Below, one piece after another: positions 1 through 9,148 of a stretch of DNA of 64,000 bases. The notes under the pieces are model-generated. The model was not told the origin of the DNA and did no database searches. It saw nothing but the letters and a program-made list of their open reading frames with translations. This DNA comes from an uncultured Clostridia bacterium. GTDB taxonomy: Bacteria > Bacillota > Clostridia > Lachnospirales > Lachnospiraceae. The position numbers and the translations under genes are program-made. The stretch covers positions 62,001-126,000 of the forward strand of contig CAMWKO010000001.1 of assembly GCA_947174885.1 (NCBI GenBank), written 5' to 3'. Numbering within the stretch: the stretch's first letter is position 1; every line of letters starts with the position of its first letter.

Positions 1-2
1 GT

Positions 3-53
3 AATATAAAAAAGACATATGCAAAATTCTTTAGAATGGAGGCTGGTCTGTAA
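3..53 (+). CDS. 3' end of an upstream phage gene (partial)
   Basis: A reading frame is open from the window edge to a TAA two bases before the next gene's ATG, giving a C-terminus ending in RMEAGL. The tight spacing, and the fact that the GGAGG of the next gene lies inside it, fit the end of a prophage structural gene, probably a minor capsid protein. Only 16 codons are visible, so family assignment is not possible. Confidence 0.35.
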   Translation, partial: NIKKTYAKFFRMEAGL

Positions 54-54
54 T

Positions 55-456
55 ATGTTGCTAAAAGATGTAAGAGATTTTATTGCTATGTTGGGTATAG
101 TGGAAGATAGTCATTGTTATTCTGGAAAAATGATTAATAAAAATGATAAATCAATAGGTATATATCATTTAAAATCGAACAGGCAGCCGAATATCCCAAT
201 AGGAGGTATTAATAACAGCTCATACGGAATAAAAGGAATATCTATACTGATACATTGGACAGAGGACCAAATAGAAACAGAAAAAGCAGCTAATAAGCTG
301 CTTAATTTATTATTAAGTATCAAAAATGTAACCATAAACCAAAGCACAGTCAAATTCATATTGCCGTCATATGACGAGCCTATTCCTGTTGATACGGATG
401 ATAACGGAATATATGAATATGTGATTGAGTGCTTATTTTTTTATGAAAGGAAGTAA
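55..456 (+). CDS. Phage minor capsid / tail-terminator-like protein
   Basis: This is a 133-residue protein beginning MLLKDVRDFIAMLG. I chose the ATG at 55 over the in-frame ATG at 19: GGAGG lies 12 nt upstream of 55, nothing suitable precedes 19, and the upstream gene appears to end at 53. Length, the alpha/beta pattern and the position just before the tail tube gene match the small head-tail joining or tail-terminator proteins of siphoviruses (minor capsid protein 3 type), which cap the tail tube where it meets the head. The family call rests on order and general resemblance rather than a diagnostic motif. It is first in a + strand tail operon running to the lysis genes. Confidence 0.6.
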   Translation: MLLKDVRDFIAMLGIVEDSHCYSGKMINKNDKSIGIYHLKSNRQPNIPIGGINNSSYGIKGISILIHWTEDQIETEKAANKLLNLLLSIKNVTINQSTVKFILPSYDEPIPVDTDDNGIYEYVIECLFFYERK

Positions 457-458
457 AA

Positions 459-926
459 ATGTTAGATGAAGTAAGAACAGGAGTTAATCCGGTAAATGAA
501 ATTACCTTTGGGGTATGTATTACAGGAAGGCCTGAGGATGCAGAACTTGAAACGGCACAGTATACCACAGTAAAAGATGCTGAAAGTCTTTCAATAGCAA
601 TGGACGGACAGGTTGAAGAATGGAATCCTATGGATAGGGCAGGTTGGACAAGAAGACTGATGACATCAAAATCTATATCTATTTCAATGGGTGGAAAAAG
701 AAATTATGGCGATGCCGGTAATGATTATGTAGCAAGTCTTGCATGGAAGAATGGGCAGGATGTTAATTCGGCTATGAAGATTACGTTTCCTAATCAGGAT
801 GCATTAATTATTCCTTGTGTAATCAATGTAACTTCTATGGCGGGTGATTCTACGGCAATAGATGCTCTTGAATGGGAAGCTTTGAGTGATGGCAAGCCAA
901 TATATGTAACATATCAGACAGTGTAG
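459..926 (+). CDS. Phage major tail tube protein
   Basis: This 155-residue protein would polymerise into the tail tube of a long-tailed phage. It starts 2 nt after the previous stop behind GAAAGGAAG. The sequence is beta-rich and has the layout of small siphovirus tail tube proteins: a central segment with WNPMDRAGW, then SISISMGGKRNYGDAGNDYVAS, and a C-terminal ALEWEALSDGKP strand. It lies immediately before the tail assembly chaperone and tape measure genes, the standard order. No Ig-like C-terminal extension is present. Identity is inferred from fold-like features plus synteny. Confidence 0.75.
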   Translation: MLDEVRTGVNPVNEITFGVCITGRPEDAELETAQYTTVKDAESLSIAMDGQVEEWNPMDRAGWTRRLMTSKSISISMGGKRNYGDAGNDYVASLAWKNGQDVNSAMKITFPNQDALIIPCVINVTSMAGDSTAIDALEWEALSDGKPIYVTYQTV

Positions 927-980
927 TTTAAATAGGGTGGTAATTCCACCTTATATTTTTGAAAAGAAAAGGAGATTAAA

Positions 981-1316
981 ATGTCAAAATTATATGATAT
1001 TTCAGCAAAAATAACAAATGAATTGCCTACAATGAGAATTACAGATGAAATTATAGTTACGGTAAACAATAGAAAAAATAATATTCTCGGTATTCAGGCA
1101 ATGGTTAAAGAATCAGAGAAAAAGACAAAAGAATCAGGAGAAGACCTTGAGGAAATGGAACTTATGAATAAAGCCTTAAAATTACTTGTTGGAGAGAAAA
1201 AGACAGAGGAAATTAATGATTTGGATCTTCCAATTAATGAATATAAATATGTTTACACTTCAATCATGAAGCTGGCACAGGGAATTGAGCCGGATACTCC
1301 TATACCCACAGAATAG
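981..1316 (+). CDS. Phage tail assembly chaperone (gpG-like)
   Basis: This 111-residue acidic, helical protein sits between the tail tube and tape measure genes, where siphoviruses encode the chaperone that coats the tape measure during tail assembly. AAAAGGAGATTAAA precedes the ATG. Its 3' end overlaps the next frame by 32 nt, and the overlap contains a CCC proline codon (1302-1304) three codons before the TAG, where a +1 slip onto CCA would continue into the next ORF. That is the expected gpG/gpGT arrangement. Sequence similarity alone is weak, so the role is inferred from position, size and overlap. Confidence 0.6.
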   Translation: MSKLYDISAKITNELPTMRITDEIIVTVNNRKNNILGIQAMVKESEKKTKESGEDLEEMELMNKALKLLVGEKKTEEINDLDLPINEYKYVYTSIMKLAQGIEPDTPIPTE

Positions 1317-1656
1317 AGAAGAAGCCTGGTATGACATAGAGAAAGACTGGGAACTTATTGAGGCAAGTTTCCTTAAGCAATATGGAATAAGACTTCGTTC
1401 AGAAGATAATATGTCATGGAGTGAGTTTTGCTCTTTACTGTCTGGTATAATGCCGGATACTCCACTTGGTCGTGTGGTGGCTATTAGAAGCGAAAAAGAT
1501 CTGAAAGTGATTAAAAATTTCACTAAGGAACAAAAGCAAATAAGAAATGAATACTTGCGATATCGCAATCAAAAACTAAAGGAGAATCCAAAGGCCTACT
1601 ATGAATACTGGAAAGGTGTTCAAGGATGGGCGAAAAATAATTTTAGGATTACATAA
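1285..1656 (+). CDS. Gp15-like tail chaperone extension (gpT-like), overlapping frame
   Basis: The frame is +1 relative to the preceding chaperone and encodes a Gp15-like domain: REEAWYDIEKDWELIEASFL, then MSWSEFCSLLSGIMPDTPLGRVVAIR, then a basic, Tyr-rich tail. The only possible start near its 5' end is the TTG at 1285, and that lacks a properly spaced ribosome binding site (AGGGA sits 1 nt away). Expression as a fusion by programmed frameshifting is therefore as plausible as separate initiation. In characterised phages the longer fusion binds the tape measure while the short form recruits tube subunits. If fused at the CCC codon, the junction would read GIEPDTPIP-QNREE. Confidence 0.6.
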   Translation: MSRILLYPQNREEAWYDIEKDWELIEASFLKQYGIRLRSEDNMSWSEFCSLLSGIMPDTPLGRVVAIRSEKDLKVIKNFTKEQKQIRNEYLRYRNQKLKENPKAYYEYWKGVQGWAKNNFRIT

Positions 1657-1677
1657 TGAAATGAAAGGAGGTAACGT

Positions 1678-4635
1678 ATGGGTGAAGAATCAACAGTAGT
1701 AGGTCAATTAGCTTTAGAATTAAATGTTGATACAAGTTCACTGGTAAGACAACTCACATCAGCAAGTAGTGATGTAGAGAGAAGATCAGTATCAATATTT
1801 AGCGGAATGGGTAAGAAAATTGGTGCAGCGTTAGGATTTGCAGCACTAACAAAATTTACAGCTGATTGTATAAACTTAGGCTCAGAACTTGCAGAAGTAC
1901 AGAATGTAGTAGATACGACATTTACTACACTTAATGAAAGTGTAAATGATTTTGCAAAAAATGCAATGACACAGTTTGGTCTTAGTGAGACAAAAGCAAA
2001 AAATTATGTAGCTACATTGGGTGCTATGTCGGAGTCTATGGGAACTACAGAAAAAGTAGCATATGAAATGGGAACGACAGTAGCAGGTTTGGCCGGAGAT
2101 GTAGCATCGTTCTACAACATAGATGCTGATGATGCATATACAAAGCTTAAGGGAATATGGACAGGCGAAACTGAGGCACTTAAGAGCCTAGGTGTAGTGA
2201 TGACACAGACAGCCCTTGATCAGTATGCTCTTAATAATGGTTTTGGAAAAACAACTGCTAAAATGACAGAGCAGGAAAAGCTTATGTTGCGTTACCAATA
2301 TGTTACTAATGCATTAGGAAAAGCGACAGGAGATTTTGCAAAAACACAGGATAGCTGGGCGAATCAGACGAGAATACTTAGTCTTAGATTTGACAGTTTA
2401 AAGGCGAGTTTAGGACAGGGATTTATTAATGTACTAACACCACTTCTTAGACAAATTAATTTGCTTATGGAAGGATTAAATAAACTGGCCGAGGGATTTT
2501 CAAATTTCACAGCCTCAATATTTGGGGTATCAGAGGCTTCGTCATCACTGGGAAATATATCAACAGGTGCTGGTGAGTTATCAGGAACACTTGACGGAGT
2601 TACTGAATCAGCTTCAGAGGCACTTAGGGAGCTTGCAGGATTTGATAAGATAACTAAGCTGTCGGATGCTTCAGAAAGTAGTAGTAATTCCTTTGTGACT
2701 GATACAATTATTAATCCCGGAGAAACAAAAGAAGAAACTATAGCAACCAATAGCCTTGCAGGAGGTTTGAAGAACCTGAAAGATGCTCTTAAGGATTTAT
2801 CAGATTCATTTGAGCCGTTCAAAAAAACTATTGGAGAGGGCTTGTATTGGATATATACAGAGGTCTTAGTACCATTGGCAAAATGGACAATAGGAGATTT
2901 GTTACCAGCCTTTATAGAAACTCTTGCAGGTGCTTTTGATGTGCTTAATGGTGTATTAGAGGTATTAAAACCACTAGGCTCTTGGCTATGGGATAATTTT
3001 TTAAAACCTATTGCACAGTTTACAGGTGGTATAATTGTAGACTTCTTTACAGATTTAGCGGACCTTTTAAAAGCCATAGGAAATAATGAGACGGCCTGTG
3101 TAGTATTAGGAGGTGTACTAACTGCTGTTACAGCATATACAGTAGGCAAAGCAGGCTATAATGGTTTAAAAAGTCTGGTAGAATATCTTCCTAAAATAAA
3201 TGAAAACTTTTCTAAATTAGGTAAACTTGGACAAGTTACTCTTACAATAGCAGCTGCTTTTGTAGCAGCAGATGTAGGTTTTCATATTGGTAATAAAATA
3301 TATGAACTATTATCCGGCGAAAAGGTTACAATGACTGCATCAATGCAAATTGAATATCTTTCAGATGCAAGTTTTGAAGAGATAGTTGATGGTTTGAAAC
3401 TAACTATAGAGGATTTTATAAATGACATAAAGAAATTGCTTGGATTATATAAAGAAATAAATTACAATGAAAACATTTATAAATCCACAGATTCAAACAA
3501 GTCACTAAAGCAACTTTGGAATGATTCAGAGGCTGTAGCTTTACTTAAAGATAAACTTCAAAAAAAACAAAATAATGGTGATGATTTAATACTTTTGAAT
3601 TGGATAAAGGGACTATTTTCAAGTAGTAAAAAAGGTTTTGAAGAAACTGGACAAGAAATAGGCAAGGCAATGGCAAAAGGAACTAGTAGTGGGTATACAT
3701 CGCAGACAAAACAGGAAATATCAGCTGTAAGTGCAGGTACTGATGAGTTGGTTAGAAAGGGAATAAAAAAATCATATAATGAATTACCCGGATGGGTAGG
3801 AAAAACAGTTAGTGGCACTAAAAATAATATTATTTCCGCAATAAAGAGTTCAGAAAGTCTGGTTGGAATGGCAAGTAAGTCATTAATAGATAATGGATTT
3901 AAGAATCAATTTAGTACATTAAATGGCTGGATAGGTTCTGTAGCGACCGGAGTTAAAAATACACTTGTTAATTCAATAAATGGTGCAAAAGCAGTTGTTG
4001 GTGCAGCATCAACGGATTTAGTTAATAAATCGGTAAAAAAACCATTTGAAGGTATTGGTACATATTTTGGCAATATTTTTGGAAATGCGTGGTCTACTAT
4101 AAAGAAGTCTGCAAGTGGAAGTAATAGCGATTTTGGTAAAATTACAGATTCATTTACAGATACATTTAAAAGTATCACTAATCAGCTTATAAAAGGTTTA
4201 AATACTGTATTCACTAATCCATTTAAAGCAGTTAATGATACTTTAAATAAGATTAAAAATGTATCTATATTTGGAACAAAACCATTTGCAAAGCTATGGA
4301 ATAATAATCCGGTAGGTTCGGCAGCTATTCCCATGCTGGCAGAAGGAGGATATGTAAAACCTAATACACCACAGCTTGCTATGATTGGTGATAACAGACA
4401 CCAGGGCGAAGTAGTTGCACCTGAGGATAAACTTAAGGAAATGGCATTGGAGGCAGTAAGGGCAGCAGGAAACGGATATAACAAAGAGATTCTAATGACA
4501 CTTAAGTTGATTCTACAGGTTTTACAATCATTAGATCTAAATATCATAGTTAATGGTAAAAAACTAAAAGATGTTATTGTTGATGAAATAAATAAACAGA
4601 CAAAAGCTAATGGTGTTTGTGAGATTATTTTCTAG
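1678..4635 (+). CDS. Phage tail tape measure protein
   Basis: This 985-residue protein sets tail length and threads the tube lumen. GAAAGGAGG lies 6 nt before the ATG. The N-terminal third is helical and Ala/Thr/Ser-rich, with the common segment around residues 70-190 (TTFTTLNESVNDFAKNAM, LGAMSESMGTTEKVAYEMG, GIWTGETEALKSLGVVM) typical of siphovirus tape measures. Hydrophobic helices lie near residues 470-540. Repeated FxxLxGWxGxxxxxxKNxxxxxI units run from about 700 to 790. The C-terminus contains GSAAIPMLAEGGYVKPNTPQ, a glycine-rich motif common near the end of these proteins. At about 3 kb it is the longest gene of the phage block, as expected. Confidence 0.9.
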   Translation: MGEESTVVGQLALELNVDTSSLVRQLTSASSDVERRSVSIFSGMGKKIGAALGFAALTKFTADCINLGSELAEVQNVVDTTFTTLNESVNDFAKNAMTQFGLSETKAKNYVATLGAMSESMGTTEKVAYEMGTTVAGLAGDVASFYNIDADDAYTKLKGIWTGETEALKSLGVVMTQTALDQYALNNGFGKTTAKMTEQEKLMLRYQYVTNALGKATGDFAKTQDSWANQTRILSLRFDSLKASLGQGFINVLTPLLRQINLLMEGLNKLAEGFSNFTASIFGVSEASSSLGNISTGAGELSGTLDGVTESASEALRELAGFDKITKLSDASESSSNSFVTDTIINPGETKEETIATNSLAGGLKNLKDALKDLSDSFEPFKKTIGEGLYWIYTEVLVPLAKWTIGDLLPAFIETLAGAFDVLNGVLEVLKPLGSWLWDNFLKPIAQFTGGIIVDFFTDLADLLKAIGNNETACVVLGGVLTAVTAYTVGKAGYNGLKSLVEYLPKINENFSKLGKLGQVTLTIAAAFVAADVGFHIGNKIYELLSGEKVTMTASMQIEYLSDASFEEIVDGLKLTIEDFINDIKKLLGLYKEINYNENIYKSTDSNKSLKQLWNDSEAVALLKDKLQKKQNNGDDLILLNWIKGLFSSSKKGFEETGQEIGKAMAKGTSSGYTSQTKQEISAVSAGTDELVRKGIKKSYNELPGWVGKTVSGTKNNIISAIKSSESLVGMASKSLIDNGFKNQFSTLNGWIGSVATGVKNTLVNSINGAKAVVGAASTDLVNKSVKKPFEGIGTYFGNIFGNAWSTIKKSASGSNSDFGKITDSFTDTFKSITNQLIKGLNTVFTNPFKAVNDTLNKIKNVSIFGTKPFAKLWNNNPVGSAAIPMLAEGGYVKPNTPQLAMIGDNRHQGEVVAPEDKLKEMALEAVRAAGNGYNKEILMTLKLILQVLQSLDLNIIVNGKKLKDVIVDEINKQTKANGVCEIIF

Positions 4636-4646
4636 GAGGTATGAAA

Positions 4647-5012
4647 ATGGCTGTTTTAGCTGTAAAAGAGGGAATAAAGATAATTGAATTACCGGCACCT
4701 GTAGAAATTTCAGCCGGTAATGAAATTATTTGGGCAAGCAATACAGGCAGAACATCAACAGGAAAGATGATAGGAGATGTAATAGCAGAAAAGGAAACAC
4801 TGCAAATTACTTGGGGAATAATAACAGCAGCCGAAAAGAATAAGATTAAAAAGTATCTTAAAACCGGATTTTATCCGGTAGTAATTAATATTGACGGAAC
4901 TGAACATGAGATACAGGTATACAGAGGTACATTGACTAGTGAAGCACTAGGGAAACTTGATGATGGTATTTATTATTTTCGTTCTGTATCAGTGGATATT
5001 GTAGAACAATAG
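4647..5012 (+). CDS. Small phage tail protein (DUF6711-like)
   Basis: This protein of about 121 residues lies between the tape measure and baseplate genes, where distal-tail components are found. AGGAGG at 4634-4639 is 7 nt from the ATG at 4647 but only 1 nt from the ATG at 4641, so 4647 is the better start. Segments such as ISAGNEIIWASNTGRTSTGKM and LQITWGIITAAEKNKIKKYL resemble the short beta-rich tail proteins grouped under DUF6711. It is much shorter than classical Dit proteins (about 250 residues), so a hub or adaptor role is a guess. Confidence 0.5.
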   Translation: MAVLAVKEGIKIIELPAPVEISAGNEIIWASNTGRTSTGKMIGDVIAEKETLQITWGIITAAEKNKIKKYLKTGFYPVVINIDGTEHEIQVYRGTLTSEALGKLDDGIYYFRSVSVDIVEQ

Positions 5013-5020
5013 GAGGTATT

Positions 5021-7363
5021 ATGTATACTAATATTAGTAAACATTGTAAAGAGGTATTAAGTAGAAGCAGTAGACAATTTACTGCTTCTATTATTTTGGA
5101 TAATAATAATGAAAAGAAATATGATGCCATAAAGTCATATACTCTTACAAAAGGTTCATCAAGCGAAGAAATACCATTAATAGGAAGTACAGTTGCCAAT
5201 AGTCTTGAGATGGTTATTCAACTGCCGGAAGATGTTACATTGAAAGGTCACAAACTGGAGCTTATACAAAGTGTATTATTGGATGATGGTACATACGAGG
5301 ATATTCCATGTGGTCATTATATAGTATCACAGGCAACAGTAAAAAGTGGACTGGTAACTGTGAAAGCAGAAGGTTATTTATCTGCGTATGGGGAAAAGGC
5401 ATATTTTAGCAAACTAAGTTATCCCAGTGATACATTATCTGTCTTAAAAGAAATGGCCGGAATGTCAGGCATGACAATTTCTACACAGAACCTAAAAGGG
5501 CTTAAGGTTACAACAAAGCCGGAGGGATATACATACAGAGAAGTATTAGGATATATTGCAGCTATGTATGGCAGATTTGCAGTAGAAATGAGGGATGGCA
5601 GTATAGAACTAAAATGGTACGAAAATTGTGATGATGATATATTAACGGATAAAATATCAGAACCTGAATTAGAGGAAAAAGAGTCAACAATTAATGTATT
5701 GAAATGTACAACTACAGATAGTACAGAATTATCAAAGGGTACCGGCATAATTGGGTTAAATATAAACAATCCATTTATGACTGATGAAGCAATGAATGTA
5801 GCGTGGCAGCAGATAGGTAATTTTAGCTATGTGCCTGGAAAAATTAATATAATGTCAGCTTCCCCATGCATGGATGTATGGGATATGTATAAATATGATG
5901 AAAGTAACATTATTAGTTGTACATCAATATTTACATATGATGGAGGTTTGCAATGTGAAATTTCCAGTGAGGGAATTAGAGAAACTGACAATGTGTCAGC
6001 TAAAGGACCTATTACCAAACAGCTGGACAGGTATTATGCAGAACTGGTTTTAATGAATAAGGCAATTATTAATAAATTGTCAGCTGAAGATGCAGATATA
6101 AGATATGCACAGATAAAACAATTAGATGTAATTCAGGAAAATGTTAAGAAATCAGTAATTGGAGAATTAAAAAATAACTTTGCGGATATAAACCTGGCTA
6201 ATATTAAAATTGCTGATATTGGTAAATTTTTAGCTGATTCAGGAATATTGTGTGAAGTCATGATAAATAACGGTAATGTTACCGGGAAACTTAATGGTGT
6301 AAAAATAAATGGTGATTTAATTATAGCCAATACACTTAAGGTAAAAGATTTATTACTGGAAGGTGATGATGGTTTAATATATCAGATTAATGCACTTGCC
6401 AGTGGATTAACGAAAACGGAATTGACAGATGAAATTTACAAGAAAAAACTTGATGGCACGGATATAATAGCAAACAGTATAACATCTAATCAGATAGCAT
6501 CAGAAACAATTACTTCAAATGAAATAAATCTTAAAGAGTTATTTTCCAAGAATATAACTGCGACAGGTACTATTACAGGGATGACACTGAAAGGTGCAAA
6601 TGCAGAGATAACTAAAGGTAAAATAGGCGATTTTGTTATAGGTGATGGAAACATCACTATAACGCAATCAGCATATATAAATCCTACATATGCAAATTGG
6701 CAGACAATAAGTAAATTTGCAAGTGGTGATAATACACCAACATCAGCACAAATACTTATATCAGATTTTAATGCAGATGGAAATGTAACCTTGTTTGATT
6801 CATTAGCAGTAAGACAATTATTGTTAGGTAATAATTTAATAGATTATTATGTTACAAATTATGGATATGAACCAAAACAGTCCAATGTTACATTTAAAAT
6901 AAATTCCAAAGATCCAACGAAAACAATACAATTTAGTGGGACTAATGCTTGGGGAACAGCAGTTAATAATTATATTGGTATTAATGGAATAAAAACAACT
7001 ACTGTAAAAGCAGAAGGAATCAGTTCCGGCACAGCAATATTTGACGGAGATGTAGCTATAAATGGAGAACTTTCAACTGCATTATGGAAAGGTTCTGGTA
7101 ATGGGGGATTAATTGATTCGATATCGGTAACATTAAAGGGAACTGTGACTGCATCTGGTACAGGGACATTAAGTGGAACGTTTACAATACCATCAGGATA
7201 TAGCTCTGTAGGTATTATAGGATATAACTTAACTACATATAGCTTATGTCTTGTTAGAATGACAGTAGCAGGCTCTAATGTTTCTGTAGCGGTAAGAAAC
7301 TTAACAACATCTGCAATAACAGTAACAAGTGCATATGCTATAGTGTTACTTGTTAGAAATTAA
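5021..7363 (+). CDS. Phage baseplate / tail-spike protein with dockerin-like calcium loop
   Basis: This is a 780-residue tail-tip protein. Residues 1-330 resemble the N-terminal baseplate-hub domain of prophage tail (Tal-like) proteins: a beta-rich start, DTLSVLKEMAGMSGM, then YTYREVLGYIAAMYG. The middle (350-560) contains triple-helix-type fibre sequence with repeated ASETITSNEI-like units. Residues 582-593 form a perfect F-hand calcium loop, D-x-N-x-D-G-x-V-x-x-x-D, followed by a helix (SLAVRQLLLG), as in one half of a type I dockerin. The C-terminus (about 690-780) is a beta-sandwich-like fibre tip. AGGAGG precedes the ATG. Function is inferred: receptor or surface attachment, possibly with cell-wall processing. 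No peptidase residues could be assigned. Confidence 0.75.
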   Translation: MYTNISKHCKEVLSRSSRQFTASIILDNNNEKKYDAIKSYTLTKGSSSEEIPLIGSTVANSLEMVIQLPEDVTLKGHKLELIQSVLLDDGTYEDIPCGHYIVSQATVKSGLVTVKAEGYLSAYGEKAYFSKLSYPSDTLSVLKEMAGMSGMTISTQNLKGLKVTTKPEGYTYREVLGYIAAMYGRFAVEMRDGSIELKWYENCDDDILTDKISEPELEEKESTINVLKCTTTDSTELSKGTGIIGLNINNPFMTDEAMNVAWQQIGNFSYVPGKINIMSASPCMDVWDMYKYDESNIISCTSIFTYDGGLQCEISSEGIRETDNVSAKGPITKQLDRYYAELVLMNKAIINKLSAEDADIRYAQIKQLDVIQENVKKSVIGELKNNFADINLANIKIADIGKFLADSGILCEVMINNGNVTGKLNGVKINGDLIIANTLKVKDLLLEGDDGLIYQINALASGLTKTELTDEIYKKKLDGTDIIANSITSNQIASETITSNEINLKELFSKNITATGTITGMTLKGANAEITKGKIGDFVIGDGNITITQSAYINPTYANWQTISKFASGDNTPTSAQILISDFNADGNVTLFDSLAVRQLLLGNNLIDYYVTNYGYEPKQSNVTFKINSKDPTKTIQFSGTNAWGTAVNNYIGINGIKTTTVKAEGISSGTAIFDGDVAINGELSTALWKGSGNGGLIDSISVTLKGTVTASGTGTLSGTFTIPSGYSSVGIIGYNLTTYSLCLVRMTVAGSNVSVAVRNLTTSAITVTSAYAIVLLVRN

Positions 7364-7411
7364 ATACACCACAAATGCTAGAAAATATCTAGTGTTTGGA
7401 GGTGTATTTTT
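7362..7411 (+). terminator. Hairpin after the tail genes
   Basis: AATACACC pairs with GGTGTATT and inner CTAG segments pair around a short loop. The right arm runs into a T-rich tract, and the stem begins within the preceding stop codon. It is a probable intrinsic terminator or attenuator between the structural and lysis genes. Confidence 0.65.
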
Positions 7412-7456
7412 AATATATAAAACAACTCATAGAAAAGGAAAGAGAGGAAAATATCT

Positions 7457-7924
7457 ATGGAAAAATTAAAAACAATATTAACAGCTATATTCGGTGCATT
7501 ATCAAGCTTGTTTGGAGCGTTGGCTATACCAATAATTCTGTTGGTTCTGTGCAATGTTATTGATTATGGAACTGGTATAGCAGCTTGTAAGTATCGTAAT
7601 GAGAAAATTAACAGCTACAAGGGACTTAGAGGAATTATTAAAAAGGTGTGTATGTGGTTGCTAATTGTAGTAGGTGCAATAATAGACCAACTATTACTTT
7701 ACGCAGCCGGACAAGTAGGAATTAATATACCGTTTACATTTGCAATAGCCTGTGTGGTAGCTATATGGTTAGTCTGTAACGAGCTTATAAGTATTTTAGA
7801 GAATATTGCAGACATTGGAGTACCTCTACCGGCATTTTTGAACAAGCTTGTTAAAAACATTAAATCGCAGATAGAGGAAAAGACAGATTTTAAAGACGAA
7901 GATAAAGACGAAAGCGAGGATTAG
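7457..7924 (+). CDS. Phage holin (toxin secretion/phage lysis holin family)
   Basis: This 155-residue membrane protein has hydrophobic segments around residues 10-35, 62-85 and 92-112 and a highly charged C-terminus (EEKTDFKDEDKDESED). The core VIDYGTGIAACKYRNEKINSYKGLRGIIKK is characteristic of the holin 4 / TcdE-like family (PF05105). It lies 3 nt before the endolysin, the usual lysis cassette. It would permeabilise the membrane to release or activate the lysin. GAGAGGAAAA precedes the ATG. Confidence 0.88.
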   Translation: MEKLKTILTAIFGALSSLFGALAIPIILLVLCNVIDYGTGIAACKYRNEKINSYKGLRGIIKKVCMWLLIVVGAIIDQLLLYAAGQVGINIPFTFAIACVVAIWLVCNELISILENIADIGVPLPAFLNKLVKNIKSQIEEKTDFKDEDKDESED

Positions 7925-7927
7925 ACT

Positions 7928-9013
7928 ATGAAAGTAAATGATTTTATTACAATGCTAAAAAAGGCATTAAATTCAAACACAATATACTGCACCGGTATGT
8001 TTGGACAGCCTATCACTACTGATATAATAGAAAGCAAGTCTAAACAATATCCGTCTAATTATAATAGCACAAAGGTTTCTAAATTAAAGTCATTAGTTGA
8101 CAGGAATTACTTCGGCTTTGACTGTGTATGCCTGATAAAAGGTATATTATGGGGTTGGAACGGTGACACTGAAAACAGTAACGGTGGTGCCGTATATAAT
8201 TCAAATAATGTGCCTGATGTTGACACAGAGGGATTATATGCCAAATGTAAAACCTCAACTGATTTTAGTAATATAATTCCCGGAGCTTTGGTGTGGATGA
8301 AAGGTCATGTAGGTATTTATATAGGTAACGGTAACGTAATTGAATGTACAGCTGCATGGACAGGGAATGTCCTTGAAAGCAAGTTAGGTAACTTAGGATA
8401 TACAGGTACATATGTAAGAAGCTGGACAGGCTGGGGTAAACTGCCTTATGTAGATTATGAAGCATATACAGGCAGTCCGGTTGAAAATGCAGCTGGATCT
8501 GTTACAACAACAGTTGTTCAGTGTGGGGAGGGTTACTGGCAAATTGCTGAAAGACTTGGAATGCTTGATAAACTTGAGGAAATTGTCTCTTTAAATAACA
8601 ACAAAGCACTATATGCCGGTGATACTGTAATAGTTCCGGGTTCTGCTACCTCTTCAGGTATTTCAAATACAGGTCCGACAGCTGTAACAACTATAAATAT
8701 ACCTAGTGCATATGATGTATTTGTATCAGAATTAAAAGAAGCATTAGGACTGACTTCTGGTGCAACATTACAGCAGGTTTATGAAAAAACTCCTGAATTA
8801 AAAAATAACAACAAATACAACAGAGTAACTGTTGTCTTGCAGAAATATTTAATCGCATTAGGTTTCAGCTGCGGTGATAATGGTACAGATGGTTATTTTG
8901 GAAATAAAACTGAAATAGCTGTAAAGAATTATCAGAGTAAATATAAGACGGGTATTGCCGATGGTTATTTATCTGCCAAGGGATATATGTGGAAGAGTTT
9001 GTTAGCTCTATAA
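7928..9013 (+). CDS. Phage endolysin: NlpC/P60-type peptidase with LysM and C-terminal binding domain
   Basis: This is a 361-residue cell-wall hydrolase. Residues 1-175 form an NlpC/P60- or CHAP-like papain-fold domain: the probable catalytic Cys is in FGFDCVCLIKG and the His is in MKGHVGIYIGNG. Residues about 195-237 (VQCGEGYWQIAERLG through ALYAGDTVIVPG) match a LysM repeat. The final about 90 residues (VTVVLQKYLIALGF, TDGYFGNKTEIAVKNYQ) match a peptidoglycan-binding type 1 domain. There is no signal peptide, consistent with release through the neighbouring holin. It is the last gene of the prophage operon. Confidence 0.88.
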   Translation: MKVNDFITMLKKALNSNTIYCTGMFGQPITTDIIESKSKQYPSNYNSTKVSKLKSLVDRNYFGFDCVCLIKGILWGWNGDTENSNGGAVYNSNNVPDVDTEGLYAKCKTSTDFSNIIPGALVWMKGHVGIYIGNGNVIECTAAWTGNVLESKLGNLGYTGTYVRSWTGWGKLPYVDYEAYTGSPVENAAGSVTTTVVQCGEGYWQIAERLGMLDKLEEIVSLNNNKALYAGDTVIVPGSATSSGISNTGPTAVTTINIPSAYDVFVSELKEALGLTSGATLQQVYEKTPELKNNNKYNRVTVVLQKYLIALGFSCGDNGTDGYFGNKTEIAVKNYQSKYKTGIADGYLSAKGYMWKSLLAL

Positions 9014-9062
9014 AATTGTAATATTTTATATAATACAGCATATTAAATTAATATATTACAAA

Positions 9063-9120
9063 AGAGAGCACCACACATTTTTACATCATTCTCAAACCTC
9101 AAACGTGGATGCTCTCTTAT
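9063..9120. terminator. Inverted repeat closing the prophage lysis operon
   Basis: AAGAGAGCACCAC pairs with GTGGATGCTCTCTT (one bulge) around a loop of about 30 nt, and T-rich sequence follows. It probably terminates the lysis operon. Its position at the edge of the phage genes also makes it a place to look for an attachment site. Confidence 0.55.
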
Positions 9121-9148
9121 TTATGTAATGTAGGAATTTTTAATTTTT

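Noticed and set aside
2364..3149. Long reverse-strand frame inside the tape measure gene
   Set aside because: It overlaps the tape measure gene completely, has no ribosome binding site or motif, and long antisense frames are expected by chance here.
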